Notes: generated by a model not told the origin, from the letters alone. A stretch of DNA of 64,000 nt from Chitinophagaceae bacterium (GCA_016720745.1 JADKKA010000007.1:1-64000), one strand, 5' to 3'; positions 46,549 to 55,407 are shown, counted from the stretch's first letter. Made by a program: numbers and translations.

Positions 46549-47805
46549 TCAGGATAATTGCTGCAGAGCTTCTCTTAGTTTGCCGGTCATTTCTTCAATT
46601 TCTTCTTTTTTACAGGTACCCACGCTGAGGCGGTACCAGGGCGAAGTTTTTTCTGCACCAAAAGCATAAAATGGTACCACGGCAAGCCCGGCCGTATTCA
46701 GGATATAAGCAGTTACATCGGCCTGGGTTTCCATTTTCTTTCCTGCGGCATCTGTTTTGCCAACTCCATCAATTTTAATAGTCAGATAAATGGCAGCTTC
46801 GGGCGCAATAGCATCAACGGGCAGTCCTTCATTCTTTAGCTGCATTAATCCGTTATAGATCCGGCGTAGTCTTTCTTCAATTTCCGCTTTAAAGTGGGCC
46901 AGGTATTGGCTGATGGCATTCCGGTTTTGTAAATAATACGCCACGGCTTTTTGTTCAGCCATAGGTGCCCAGGCACCGATATGGGTGAGGATGGCCTTCA
47001 TTTTACTGATGATGGTGGCGGGGCCCATGCTCCAGCCCACCCTTACGCCGGTGGCGGCAAACACTTTACTGATCGCGTCAATATACACGGTATAGTCGCG
47101 CATCGCAGGGCGAAGGGTCACGGGATCATGGTGCTGTATATCGCCATAAGTGAGATGCCAGTACATCTGGTCATACATCACATAGAGTTTCTTTTCTGTA
47201 TCAGCTCTTCGCTGGTTTTCTTCCAGTACCAGGTCGCAGATAGCTTCCAGTCCGGCTTTGCTGAACGTAGTACCCGTTGGATTCTGCGGCGAACAGAGAG
47301 AGATCAGGGTCGCTTCTTTGATATGGGGTCGCAGGTCATCGGCAGTGGGCATGAAATTATTTTCGGCACCGGCCTGGATCACGATATGTTCACCACCCAC
47401 AAAATGAGTATAGTGGTTATTATTCCAGCTGGGAACAGCATAGATCACTTTATCGCCTTTGTCACAGATAGCGCGGTAGAGGGCATAAATCAGGGGGCGG
47501 CCACCGGAAGCAACGAGTATTTCCTGGTTATTATACTCAAGACCTTCGTTGTCTTTGATAAAGGAGCGAATGGCTTCCCGCAGATCCAGGTTACCTTCTG
47601 CGGCGGGGTAATTGGTAAAATGTTTGCGATAGGCTTCCACAATGGCATCTTCCAGTTCTTTGGGAATGGGGAAGATGGCGGGGTCGAAATCGCCCACGGT
47701 AAAATTGTAGATCCGTTCTCCCTGGCGGATCTTTTCCCTGATCTCACCACCCAGTTTAACGATCTCTGATCCGATCAATGTTTCTGATAAATAAGAGAGC
47801 TTCAT
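46549..47805 (-). CDS. PLP-dependent class I/II aminotransferase (aspartate/aromatic type)
   Basis: 418 residues from ATG 47805. The frame runs on to 47922 but through a hairpin repeat, so the nearer ATG is preferred. Fold type I marks: SGGRPLIYALY (cofactor phosphate loop), CSPQNPTGTTFSK (substrate carboxylate/PLP Asn), YDQMYWHLTYG (PLP Asp/Tyr) and the Schiff-base Lys in DAISKVFAATGVRVGW. Substrate is probably an amino acid such as aspartate, tyrosine or alanine; sequence alone does not choose. A TAnnTTTG box lies 17 bases upstream of the start. The stop codon is immediately adjacent to that of the GH29 gene. Confidence 0.9.
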   Translation of the reverse strand: MKLSYLSETLIGSEIVKLGGEIREKIRQGERIYNFTVGDFDPAIFPIPKELEDAIVEAYRKHFTNYPAAEGNLDLREAIRSFIKDNEGLEYNNQEILVASGGRPLIYALYRAICDKGDKVIYAVPSWNNNHYTHFVGGEHIVIQAGAENNFMPTADDLRPHIKEATLISLCSPQNPTGTTFSKAGLEAICDLVLEENQRRADTEKKLYVMYDQMYWHLTYGDIQHHDPVTLRPAMRDYTVYIDAISKVFAATGVRVGWSMGPATIISKMKAILTHIGAWAPMAEQKAVAYYLQNRNAISQYLAHFKAEIEERLRRIYNGLMQLKNEGLPVDAIAPEAAIYLTIKIDGVGKTDAAGKKMETQADVTAYILNTAGLAVVPFYAFGAEKTSPWYRLSVGTCKKEEIEEMTGKLREALQQLS

Positions 47806-47822
47806 ACCCATCCGCTTTGGGG

Positions 47823-47830
47823 CAAACGTA
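47823..47830 (-). promoter_or_regulatory. Candidate -7 box of the aminotransferase gene
   Basis: Read on the minus strand the box is TACGTTTG followed by CC, 17 bases before the ATG at 47805. No -33 box is evident. Confidence 0.45.
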
Positions 47831-47861
47831 CTGAAAATAATTGAGCCGGAGGGTCGGTTAA

Positions 47862-47925
47862 CCGACGAGTCCGACATTGAAGTTAATCTAAGCCGGAAAT
47901 GTTTATCCAGACGAGACAACATCGG
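47862..47925 (+). repeat. 64-nt bulged-hairpin repeat, copy 2
   Basis: Starts CCGACGAGTCCGACA and ends ACGAGACAACATCGG. GTC/GAC and CG/CG pair around the constant bulged A; outer CCGA pairs with TCGG. Its first bases are part of a perfect 12-bp palindrome, TCGGTTAACCGA (47854-47865). Confidence 0.75.
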
Positions 47926-47952
47926 AGAAACGGTGATAAGGGGTTCGGTTAC

Positions 47953-48017
47953 CCGACGTATCCCTGAAGTAAACTATTCTTAAATAATTGAAGTTGAATC
48001 AGCAGGAGACTCCCCGG
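47953..48017 (+). repeat. 64-nt bulged-hairpin repeat, copy 3 (variant)
   Basis: Starts CCGACGTATCCCTG and ends CAGGAGACTCCCCGG. CCTG/CAGG and the bulged A are kept, with outer CCG/CGG. It is closest to the copy at 49548, with which it shares AAGTAAA-like and AGCAGGAGACTC sequence. Confidence 0.65.
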
Positions 48018-48021
48018 TAAA

Positions 48022-48050
48022 AGAAAAAGGCCCTGCTGGAGGGCCCTTTT
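48022..48050 (-). terminator. Intrinsic terminator of the T9SS-tail gene
   Basis: On the minus strand, AAAAGGGCCCT pairs with AGGGCC-TTTTT across a short loop with one bulged base, followed by TTTTTCTTTT. It lies 22 bases after the stop of the gene at 48072. Confidence 0.82.
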
Positions 48051-48071
48051 CCGGAATATCACAGGAGTAAT

Positions 48072-49160
48072 TTATTGCTTGATAATTTTGCCGGACATAA
48101 TATTATTTTTCCCGTCATCATATCGCAGTAGGTAGATTCCTTTCGGTAATGTGCCGATATGGACCTGGGTCTGGTAGGTATTGGCAACCGGCATTAATTC
48201 TTTGATGATACGGCCATTAGTGGTAATCAAAGTGATCTTAGCCGCATTGGGGGAAGGGTTATGCTGCACCGTCACCATATCGTTTGCCGGTACCGGATAT
48301 ATTTCCAGTTGGGTGAGGGGCTGATTGCTGACATACATTTTGATGATATTCGTATACTTGCTGGCACCGCCGATATCTACATTCCTGACCCGGTAGTACA
48401 TGGTTTGCACGGGTATTTCTGCCAGGCTGAAACTATAAATAGCAGCACCTGTTGCCCTTACCGTTCCTGCATTTTTGAAAGCAATTCCATTGATACTGGT
48501 TTCAACAATATAGCTCTCCACATTTATTTCCTCGCCCACATTCCAAAGCAGTTTTGTGGTTCCGTCGGTATTCTTCCGGGCCACAAAACCTTCAAAGGTT
48601 ACGGGTAAAGGAGAAGTGAATGCTGATTGTGACATATCATCAAAAATCACATCGCCCGGGTGGTTGGACCGGAAAGTGAATTCTATCCGGATCAATCTTC
48701 CTACAATCAGGTCGGCATCGGTTAAAAGTAAACATATCGTGCCAGCCAGCGCAGGCAAAGGAGTGTAAACTGGTCCGTTGGAAGTGGTGGCCAGTATTTC
48801 CAGGGGCGGACTCGTCGTTCCACTCAAAATTCTGATCCTGTATTCTGTACCGGTTGGGGCTTCATACCGGAATCCAATCGTACTGCTTCCTGCGATGTTT
48901 TGGAGATAAACCGGAGAAATCAAACTGGCCGATCGTACAGATAACCCGCTTGTTTCAATCTCATTCCCTGCTACGGCATCCCAGTTAAATGTCACATCAT
49001 CCGGGCTGGAGTAGATACTGGGGGAACTGAAACCTTGATTGGTTGTATTAAAATTGTAGAGGACAATACAATTGCTGGCATTGGACACAACAGTAGGTGA
49101 CTGTGATCCGGCTGTTAAGACTGCCAGTAATAAAACGGAGGAGAGTAAAAACTTTTGCAT
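48072..49160 (-). CDS. Secreted protein with type IX secretion C-terminal sorting domain
   Basis: 362 residues with a signal peptide (LLAVLTAGSQ). Residues about 25-175 look like a jelly-roll domain (FNTTNQGFSSPSIYSSPDD, FDDMSQSAF), about 180-275 like a fibronectin-type module (LLWNVGEEINVESYIVETS in part), and the last about 80 residues are a T9SS type A sorting domain: LEIYPVPANDMVTVQHN, ITLITTNGRIIKEL, LPKGIYLLRYDDGK, ending KIIKQ. The protein should be exported through the PorSS and either released or anchored to the surface. Function of the N-terminal part is unknown. It is a single-gene unit with its own terminator. Confidence 0.88.
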   Translation of the reverse strand: MQKFLLSSVLLLAVLTAGSQSPTVVSNASNCIVLYNFNTTNQGFSSPSIYSSPDDVTFNWDAVAGNEIETSGLSVRSASLISPVYLQNIAGSSTIGFRYEAPTGTEYRIRILSGTTSPPLEILATTSNGPVYTPLPALAGTICLLLTDADLIVGRLIRIEFTFRSNHPGDVIFDDMSQSAFTSPLPVTFEGFVARKNTDGTTKLLWNVGEEINVESYIVETSINGIAFKNAGTVRATGAAIYSFSLAEIPVQTMYYRVRNVDIGGASKYTNIIKMYVSNQPLTQLEIYPVPANDMVTVQHNPSPNAAKITLITTNGRIIKELMPVANTYQTQVHIGTLPKGIYLLRYDDGKNNIMSGKIIKQ

Positions 49161-49457
49161 ACCATTATTTTAAGTAGTAGTTGTGGAAGAAATCACCAAC
49201 CGGCATGTCAAACACATGAACAGCCGCTGTTTATTATAAGTGGCAGGGCGCCTAAACCGGGAGAGTCATTTCCTGTTTGCTAGTACCTAAAGGTGGGTTA
49301 TATCCAGTCGGGTATTGCTACATGTTGATGAAAACATTTTATACTATTCACACTTAGCTGGATGGCGTATAGGAATTAAGGAGGATTCTTCGGGAAAAAG
49401 GGTAGGGATGTTGTTTCGTTGATAAAGATGGCAGCGTGGGAGTCAGCATTTCGTTGC

Positions 49458-49521
49458 CCGACAATGTCTCGCCTTGTAAGACCTTATCAGTTTAGTAATG
49501 TGTATGTGGCGGACTCGTCGG
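49458..49521 (-). repeat. 64-nt bulged-hairpin repeat, copy 4
   Basis: On the minus strand it starts CCGACGAGTCCGCCA and ends GGCGAGACATTGTCGG. CCGACGA/TTGTCGG (one G-T), GTC/GAC and CGCC/GGCG pair, with the same two bulged A positions as copy 1. Confidence 0.8.
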
Positions 49522-49547
49522 CTATAAAAGCGCTTTGCTGAAAAATC

Positions 49548-49614
49548 CCGCGGAGTCCCTGCAGTAAAGTTTATTTAAGAGAGTGGTGCGGGATAAGCAG
49601 GAGACTCAGCGAGG
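49548..49614 (+). repeat. 64-nt bulged-hairpin repeat, copy 5 (variant)
   Basis: Starts CCGCGGAGTCCCTGC and ends GCAGGAGACTCAGCGAGG. GAGTC/GACTC and CCTGC/GCAGG pair around the bulged A; compared with copy 1 both sides of the inner stem have changed together. Confidence 0.75.
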
Positions 49615-49640
49615 AAAAGATGACATATTACGAGGCTTCT

Positions 49641-49703
49641 CCGGCGATGTCTCGCCTTGTTAATCCTTTAAGGTTTGTGGAATGTTTGTGTCGGACTCGT
49701 CGG
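49641..49703 (-). repeat. 64-nt bulged-hairpin repeat, copy 6
   Basis: On the minus strand it starts CCGACGAGTCCGACA and ends GGCGAGACATCGCCGG; GTC/GAC and CG/CG with bulged A are intact. It ends 2 bases before the stop of the next minus-strand gene. Confidence 0.78.
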
Positions 49704-49705
49704 CT

Positions 49706-50497
49706 TTACGAATGCTCAATCACCACTTTGCTATTATCATACAAATCATATTTCACCTGTATCTCCTGTCCCGGTTGGAATTTGGGAACAGAGGCTTCCG
49801 CAATCACCCCCTTTGTTTTGGCAGAGAAAGAAGGACTGTTATCAGGTAATACTTCCAGTTCCAGTTCTGCCCAGGGATTATTTCCATTAACATAAGCCCC
49901 AAGCCAGGTGTATTTTTTTACAATGGCACGGGCGGAGCGGCCGCTGGCCAGGATAGCATTGTTTTCTTCCTGCATTTTTTCCAGTGATACTTTCAATGCA
50001 TCCGTATTTCCTGCATTGAATGAATTGCTGATGCCCTGTGCACTGTTGCTGCTATTACTGGTAAAATCAATCACCACATTCTGTTCATTCTGCGGATCAA
50101 TCTTTACCGGTAATTCCATTCCCGGCTGATAAGCCCAGGGATTTAAACGGGACACCATCACGCGGCACTGGGTCTGGTATGTTTGTCCCAGACTGCTCTT
50201 TACTTCCAGAATCAGTTTTACCTGCGGGTTATTATTGATGGTTACACCTGTGTCTCTTACTTCCAGAATCCTGGCCTTGCCTGGCAAACCGATTTTTTGC
50301 AAACGGCTGGCATTCATCATTGGTTTGAAAAAGATGCGGTAAAAAAGATAAAACATCCCGCCAAATAAAGCCAGCATACCCAGACTGATATAGATGCCTG
50401 TACTTCCTGCTGTCATCATCACAACACCTACTCCCACCAATAAACCAACTGCCCCGGCCACCAGGCCAATCCAGGCACCTGCATTCATCTTCATCAT
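49706..50497 (-). CDS. Membrane protein with two N-terminal helices, function unknown
   Basis: 263 residues. Two membrane helices (about 8-32, rich in Gly/Val, and 36-56: LGMLALFGGMFYLFYRIFF) are followed by a soluble part with two similar beta-rich segments. Each has a GKARILEV or SARAIVKK start, a conserved Asn-rich turn, a V.LELEV-like strand and a (PG)QE(I)xVKxDxxxxxxVV end, reminiscent of DUF3592-type or SHOCT-neighbouring membrane proteins. No enzyme motif is seen. It is transcribed with the SRPBCC gene upstream (21-base gap). Confidence 0.65.
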   Translation of the reverse strand: MMKMNAGAWIGLVAGAVGLLVGVGVVMMTAGSTGIYISLGMLALFGGMFYLFYRIFFKPMMNASRLQKIGLPGKARILEVRDTGVTINNNPQVKLILEVKSSLGQTYQTQCRVMVSRLNPWAYQPGMELPVKIDPQNEQNVVIDFTSNSSNSAQGISNSFNAGNTDALKVSLEKMQEENNAILASGRSARAIVKKYTWLGAYVNGNNPWAELELEVLPDNSPSFSAKTKGVIAEASVPKFQPGQEIQVKYDLYDNSKVVIEHS

Positions 50498-50518
50498 AAA
50501 AAATCAGTTTTGAATTGA

Positions 50519-51541
50519 TCAGTCTACAAGGTACAGAATCTTTGTAATCCACTTACTGCTGTCCTTTTCATTATAAGGACCACTGATATACTGTTCTATC
50601 ACCGGGGATTTTTGTTTTAAATTCTTATTAGCGAGGTACAGATCAAGACTGTGATGGGCATCGGCAACCCTGTCATACGAACCTAAATAGGTAACATAGA
50701 TGGCTTTGGAGGCAGGAATATCAGTAGTTTGAAAAGCAGACCCCTCTAAAATACTGCCTGCCGGAACAGTAAGAGCCGCACCCATATCTGTTTGCTGCTT
50801 TTTTTCATCCCATACAAAATACAAACCGGCAGGTGCGCCGGCTGCAATTTGCTGACGGCTGGTTTCCTTATAGAGGAGCTGCAGATGTTCTTTGAAAAAT
50901 GCAGAAATATCAGTCCAATTCACCTGCTGTCGAACCATGGCAAAGCGGGTAGCCGGAAAATCCATGGTTTGTACATCATAGGTGCCGCTGGCAGTATTGC
51001 CTGTTTGTTTTTCAACTCTCTCTTTTAGAGCCAACAGACTTTTTTCAAAATCGGCACCCTTTTCTTTATTAAGATCAGCAAAAAGGTTGAAGATATTCCA
51101 GGGCCGGGCTGTGGCCAGTGAAAAATTCCAGGTAACCGTACTGATGCCATTCTGCTCAACCACTGTAAAAAGGGAGATGGCGGATACTTTTTTGGGGTCC
51201 GTTAATTCAAGGGAATGCGTAACTGTTTTGCCGGGTTCTATGGCGGTGATTTCCAGTTTGCCTTCACCGGATAATAAGGGATGACCTTTCCATGAACTGG
51301 AGGAGCCCAATGTGCCATCAGTTCCCTGATAACTGTATACTGCGGAACTATCACCCAGGCTCCAGACAGACCACTGGTTAAATTCTCTCAGCTTTGCCAC
51401 CTGTTCAAATACCACCGATGCCGGGGCATTGATCGTGATGGATTTTTCCAACCGCTGCCGGGTTGGTAACATAAATGAAAGGGCCAGCGTGGAGATGATG
51501 ACAAATAAAAGGAAGACGAAAAATGGCCTTGCTGTTTTCAT
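50519..51541 (-). CDS. SRPBCC-domain / GyrI-like ligand-binding fusion protein
   Basis: 340 residues with an N-terminal membrane anchor or signal (FFVFLLFVIISTLALSFML). Residues about 30-175 form an SRPBCC (START-like) lipid/ligand-binding domain (ITINAPASVVFEQVAKLREFNQWSVW in part). About 185-340 resemble the GyrI-like/AraC effector-binding fold (FPATRFAMVRQQVNW, YDRVADAHHSLDLYL). Such fusions are frequent in Bacteroidota and have no established role. It may bind a hydrophobic molecule in the periplasm. It is encoded between the M16 peptidase and the membrane protein genes on the same strand, with gaps of 15 and 21 bases. Confidence 0.78.
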   Translation of the reverse strand: MKTARPFFVFLLFVIISTLALSFMLPTRQRLEKSITINAPASVVFEQVAKLREFNQWSVWSLGDSSAVYSYQGTDGTLGSSSSWKGHPLLSGEGKLEITAIEPGKTVTHSLELTDPKKVSAISLFTVVEQNGISTVTWNFSLATARPWNIFNLFADLNKEKGADFEKSLLALKERVEKQTGNTASGTYDVQTMDFPATRFAMVRQQVNWTDISAFFKEHLQLLYKETSRQQIAAGAPAGLYFVWDEKKQQTDMGAALTVPAGSILEGSAFQTTDIPASKAIYVTYLGSYDRVADAHHSLDLYLANKNLKQKSPVIEQYISGPYNEKDSSKWITKILYLVD

Positions 51542-51556
51542 AATATGCTACTGAAT

Positions 51557-54391
51557 TTAAAACGGCTTTAATGTTTTGTCTGCATTTTTCTCCGGCTTCA
51601 ATACAGCACGGATATACTGGCTGAAATTGATGTATTTCCGGGCGGCATCCTGGATCATTTTAGGATTCAGGCCTTCGATATTTTTCTGCTTCTTCAATAT
51701 GTCGGCAGGATTGTTATTATTGAACAAAGCTTCATACAAACTATTCATCCAGAAATTATTTTGTTTCAGATCTACTTCCAGTCTTCTTATCTGTTGTTCT
51801 CTTACTTTTTCAAGGTCTTCTGCCTGAACGCCCTGATCCATGATTTTTTTCAGCTCATCAAGGGCCGCCCGGGTAAGCGAATCCACATTTTCCGGAGCAC
51901 AGGGGAAAGAAATAGTAAATGAAGCATTGGGATAAGGCAATTTGGCCATGCTGCCATAAGCACCCACTCCATAAACACCTCCTTTTTCTTCCCTTAATTT
52001 TTCCACCAGTTTAATACTCAACAGTTCGCCCAGACTCACCAATGCATATTGCTCGGCCGGATTGAAGACTGCCGGTGTCGTGAATACAATATTCACCTGA
52101 CTTTGTGGTTCAGTGCCCTTGGTGAATACCGTATCCACCATCCGATAAGGCGGGCGGATTCCCAGGTCTTTGAAGTTTTCTTTCTTAGCCTGGGCGGGCA
52201 GACTACCAATATATTTTTCCAATAAAGGTTTGAGTGTGGCTTCATTCACGGCCCCGACAAATAGAAAAGTAAAATCAGCAGCATTCGCAAAACGCTCTTT
52301 GTAGATCTGCTGGCTACGGTCAAGATTGATCTGGTCAAAATTTTCCGGCTTGGGCAGGCTGCCACCACGGGGATGATTCTGCGTCATCAGTTTCTGAAAT
52401 TCCACATTGAAAAAAATCTGCGGATCAGCTCCCAGGTTGGCATATAATTGTTTTTGTCTTGTTTTATATGATTCAAAAGCATCTTTATCCTTCCGGGGAG
52501 CCGTAAAATAGAGATGCACCAGCTGGAGTAATGTTTCGGTTTCTTTTGGAATCGTATTGCCGGCCATGCTTTCACTCAGCTGGCCGATGCTTACACCCAG
52601 GCTGGTACTTTTTCCCTTGAGCATATTGGAAAGATCCATGGCAGAAAAACCGGCTACCCCGCTCTGGTTTACAACGGCACCGGCATAACTGGCGGAATAA
52701 TAATCAGCATCATTTACCAGGGAATGACCGCCCTTGCTGAATGCCCTGAAGATCACTTCATCATTTTTAAAATTCGTGGGTTTGATGATGACAGTGGCAC
52801 CATTGGACAGTTTGAATGTGGTGGTCCCGATTTCATCATCAGTTTTACTGCTGCTGATCTTTCCTGATTTAAGTTTGGAAGGATCCATCAGAGAGCTGGC
52901 CAATGCCTTTTGGGTATAAGGTTCAATCTTTGCTGTTTCTACTTCACCAATGATATTATTCACTTCAGCTGCAGAGGGTATCAGCACAGATTCTTTATCA
53001 GGGGCATTCATGGTCACCACCATATTATCGCGGGTGATCCAGGTAGCTGCCAAGCTATTGATCTCTTCCAGTTTCAGGGAATTGAAATACTGTTTAACAA
53101 AATCGTATTCCCATTCAATACCGGGGATGGGTTCGTTGACCAGAAAATTATTGACATATTCATCTACATAAGCATATGATTCCTGCTTTTCCCTTTCATT
53201 GAATATGCGGTCGTAAAAACTCTGGGTTTGTTTTTTCTGCAGGTCAAATTCTGCCGGTGAAAATCCATAGAGTAATGCACGCCTGTTTTCCTGCAGGATG
53301 GTATACAGGGAGCGGGCCATCCCGGTATCACTGCTGTTGGCAATCACCTGGTAGGCATCTTTTGTTCTGGCATAACTGCTGCCATAAAAAGAACCGGCCC
53401 CCACAAAGGGAGGATTGGGTTTTACTGTCAGTTCACGGAGGCGGTTATTCAGCATCCCGGTAAATAAACGGGTATTGATATAGCGGCAATAATCCCCGAT
53501 GCTTGCCTGGGGCATGGGATTCTTTTTGTACATCACCTGTACAGAGGGGAAGGCGGTTTCTTTGTCCTTGGCCACTACGGTGAGAGTTTCATCATGGCTG
53601 GGGACCGGAAAACTCTCCCGCTGACGGGCATAGGCCGGTGCAGGAATTTTGCCAAATGCTTCGCGGATTTTCTGTTCGATATCATTCACGTCAATATCAC
53701 CCACGACTACTATAGCCTGCAGATCGGGGCGGTACCAGTCTTTATAAAATCTTCTCAATGCATCATGGGTGAAATTTTCCAGGGAAGCACGGGTGCCAAT
53801 GGGCAGGCGATCGGCATACTTGGAACCGCGGTATTGCACGGGCAGGGTCTGCTTCATCATTCTTTCATCGGCGCCGCGGGATAAACGCCATTCTTCCACC
53901 ACGACTCCTCTTTCTTTTTCAATCTCCAGAGAATCGAGCAGGGCATTATGGGCCCAGTCTTCCAGAATTTGTAATCCCTTTTCTACCAGTCCGGGTTTAT
54001 CGGTCGGTACCGGAAGAATATATACTGTTTCATCAAAGCCGGTATAGGCATTCAGGTCAGCTCCAAATTGTACGCCGATACTTTGCAGGTAGTTCACCAG
54101 TTCGTTTTTGGGAAAACGTTTGGTGCCATTAAAATTCATGTGTTCCATGAAATGGGCCAGACCCAGTTGGTCGTCATCTTCCAGTACGGAGCCGGCATTC
54201 ACCACCAGCCGCATTTCCACTCTTTTTTCCGGACGGGCATTGTGCCGGATATAATAAGTGAGACCATTGGGCAATCGCCCGATCCTGACCTTGGGATCAA
54301 CAGGCATCACCTGATTTATGTTGATCTGCGCGATGCCTGTAACAGCCAGCAGACAGGCGGCCAGCACCAAACCGTACTTTCTTACCATCAT
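51557..54391 (-). CDS. M16-family zinc metallopeptidase (insulinase/pitrilysin type)
   Basis: 944 residues, a full-length two-half M16 protease in one chain. A signal peptide (LAACLLAVTGIAQ) indicates the periplasm. The inverted zinc motif HFMEH (about residue 80) with the downstream Glu region VVVEEWRLSRG lies in the active N-terminal half. The C-terminal half (from about 490) is a non-catalytic repeat with PRKDKDAF and a late REEKGGVYGVGAYGS substrate-binding motif (Arg/Tyr pair). It would degrade peptides. It is the first of three closely spaced minus-strand genes. Confidence 0.93.
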   Translation of the reverse strand: MMVRKYGLVLAACLLAVTGIAQININQVMPVDPKVRIGRLPNGLTYYIRHNARPEKRVEMRLVVNAGSVLEDDDQLGLAHFMEHMNFNGTKRFPKNELVNYLQSIGVQFGADLNAYTGFDETVYILPVPTDKPGLVEKGLQILEDWAHNALLDSLEIEKERGVVVEEWRLSRGADERMMKQTLPVQYRGSKYADRLPIGTRASLENFTHDALRRFYKDWYRPDLQAIVVVGDIDVNDIEQKIREAFGKIPAPAYARQRESFPVPSHDETLTVVAKDKETAFPSVQVMYKKNPMPQASIGDYCRYINTRLFTGMLNNRLRELTVKPNPPFVGAGSFYGSSYARTKDAYQVIANSSDTGMARSLYTILQENRRALLYGFSPAEFDLQKKQTQSFYDRIFNEREKQESYAYVDEYVNNFLVNEPIPGIEWEYDFVKQYFNSLKLEEINSLAATWITRDNMVVTMNAPDKESVLIPSAAEVNNIIGEVETAKIEPYTQKALASSLMDPSKLKSGKISSSKTDDEIGTTTFKLSNGATVIIKPTNFKNDEVIFRAFSKGGHSLVNDADYYSASYAGAVVNQSGVAGFSAMDLSNMLKGKSTSLGVSIGQLSESMAGNTIPKETETLLQLVHLYFTAPRKDKDAFESYKTRQKQLYANLGADPQIFFNVEFQKLMTQNHPRGGSLPKPENFDQINLDRSQQIYKERFANAADFTFLFVGAVNEATLKPLLEKYIGSLPAQAKKENFKDLGIRPPYRMVDTVFTKGTEPQSQVNIVFTTPAVFNPAEQYALVSLGELLSIKLVEKLREEKGGVYGVGAYGSMAKLPYPNASFTISFPCAPENVDSLTRAALDELKKIMDQGVQAEDLEKVREQQIRRLEVDLKQNNFWMNSLYEALFNNNNPADILKKQKNIEGLNPKMIQDAARKYINFSQYIRAVLKPEKNADKTLKPF

Positions 54392-54447
54392 CCTTGTTTT
54401 AGGGAAGGTAAATTTATCCGAATGTAGGGGGATGGGGAAATTAAATT

Positions 54448-54600
54448 CAGTCTGGCAGTCTTCAGTCGGCAGTCATCAGTCAGCAGTCGACAGTCATCAG
54501 TCGAGAGTCAAGAGTATAGAGTGGGAGAAGTTACCCAAGCTATAGTAGTCTATGCAGAGAGGAAACCCAATACCGAATTCCTAATACCCAATACCCGTTC
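54448..54600. repeat. Two arrays of 7-nt tandem repeats upstream of the M16 gene
   Basis: Ten degenerate heptamers of type CAGTCNN then GAGTNNN run 54456-54525, with a leading 8-mer at 54448. A second array (CCCAATA, CCGAATT, CCTAATA, CCCAATA, CCCGTTC) runs 54566-54600. No gene lies in this 268-base spacer. The arrays are same-strand rather than inverted. Confidence 0.8.
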
Positions 54601-54660
54601 CAAACTACCCGACCCCCACCCGCCTTCGCAGATGCTTCGGCGGGCAAGCTCGCCTCTCCC

Positions 54661-55260
54661 TCACTGCTCCTTCTTCTCATTATACTGCTTTTCCGCCTCC
54701 TTTGCTTTCTGGAAATCAAGCACTACGCCATTGATACAATAGCGGAGACCGGTGGGAGGAGGGCCGTCATCAAATACATGTCCGAGGTGAGCTTTGCAGC
54801 GGCCGCACTGTGTTTCTGTACGTTCCATCCCATGGGTTTTATCAGGGGTATAAATGATGCTGGTTTTGCTGATGGGTTCATAAAAACTGGGCCAGCCACA
54901 ACCACTGTCGAATTTGGCATTGCTTTTAAAAAGGGGGTTGCCACAGGCAGCACAATAATAAGTGCCTACTTCCTGAAAATTTTCAAATTTGCTGGTCCAG
55001 GGTCTTTCCGTTCCTTTCATCCGGGCGATATAATACACATCGGCGGGCAATACTTTTTTCCATTGCTCTTCGGTCATGGTAACCTGGCTGGTATCGGTAG
55101 TGGAATAAGCGGGATTGTTTTCTTTTTTCATGCTTTGTTTATTTGGGGTGCTGTCTGACAGGTTTTGAACCGCTGTGGCCGGCTTGTTTTGCGAATAGCT
55201 GCATTGTTGTAACAAGCCGCCAAAGGCAAGGAGCAGGGTGAATCTGGAAAAATGCTTCAT
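54661..55260 (-). CDS. msrB: Peptide-methionine (R)-S-oxide reductase MsrB, lipoprotein form
   Basis: 199 residues from ATG 55260 (ATG 55269 also in frame). A lipoprotein-type signal (GGLLQQC) and a Ser/Thr-rich linker (to about 60) precede the MsrB domain. Zinc ligands lie in CAAC and CGRC; the substrate pocket has SGCGWPSF; the catalytic Cys is in GLRYCINGV (about 180). The enzyme reduces methionine-R-sulfoxide in proteins, here probably in the periplasm, with electrons from a thioredoxin-like partner not encoded nearby. A TAnnTTTG box precedes it by about 14 bases. Confidence 0.93.
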   Translation of the reverse strand: MKHFSRFTLLLAFGGLLQQCSYSQNKPATAVQNLSDSTPNKQSMKKENNPAYSTTDTSQVTMTEEQWKKVLPADVYYIARMKGTERPWTSKFENFQEVGTYYCAACGNPLFKSNAKFDSGCGWPSFYEPISKTSIIYTPDKTHGMERTETQCGRCKAHLGHVFDDGPPPTGLRYCINGVVLDFQKAKEAEKQYNEKKEQ

Positions 55261-55273
55261 GGTAATCATATAA

Positions 55274-55281
55274 CAAATTTA
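55274..55281 (-). promoter_or_regulatory. Candidate -7 box of msrB
   Basis: On the minus strand TAAATTTG, 13 bases before the ATG at 55260. No -33 element at the usual distance. Confidence 0.4.
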
Positions 55282-55399
55282 CGCTGGACTGGTTTGGATG
55301 GATTGTCGTAAAACAGACAGTTGTTCTTCTTTAACATTTTCCCTGATCAATCTTTTGGGGAACTAACAAAGATGCCTCCATAATTTACGATTCGTACAT

Positions 55400-55407
55400 T
55401 ATATTTG
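55400..55407 (+). promoter_or_regulatory. Candidate -7 box of adk
   Basis: TATATTTG, an exact TAnnTTTG match, 26 bases before the ATG at 55434. No -33 box at the canonical spacing. Confidence 0.5.

Larger units (their letters stand above)
49161..49705. other. Gene-free spacer with three hairpin repeats
   Basis: 545 bases. The first 290 show nothing I can name. The rest is almost filled by three copies of the bulged-hairpin repeat in alternating orientation: 49458-49521 (minus), 49548-49614 (plus) and 49641-49703 (minus). A reading frame crosses the last copies but has no homologue-like sequence. Confidence 0.7.

Noticed and set aside
46951..47769. 272-codon open frame on the plus strand opposite the aminotransferase
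   Set aside because: It is fully antisense to a gene with clear PLP-enzyme motifs; its translation is His/Gly-rich without domain pattern, a typical shadow of biased codon use.
49620..49895. 91-codon plus-strand frame over hairpin repeats and the end of the membrane protein gene
   Set aside because: Half of it lies in non-coding repeat copies and half is antisense to a better supported gene.
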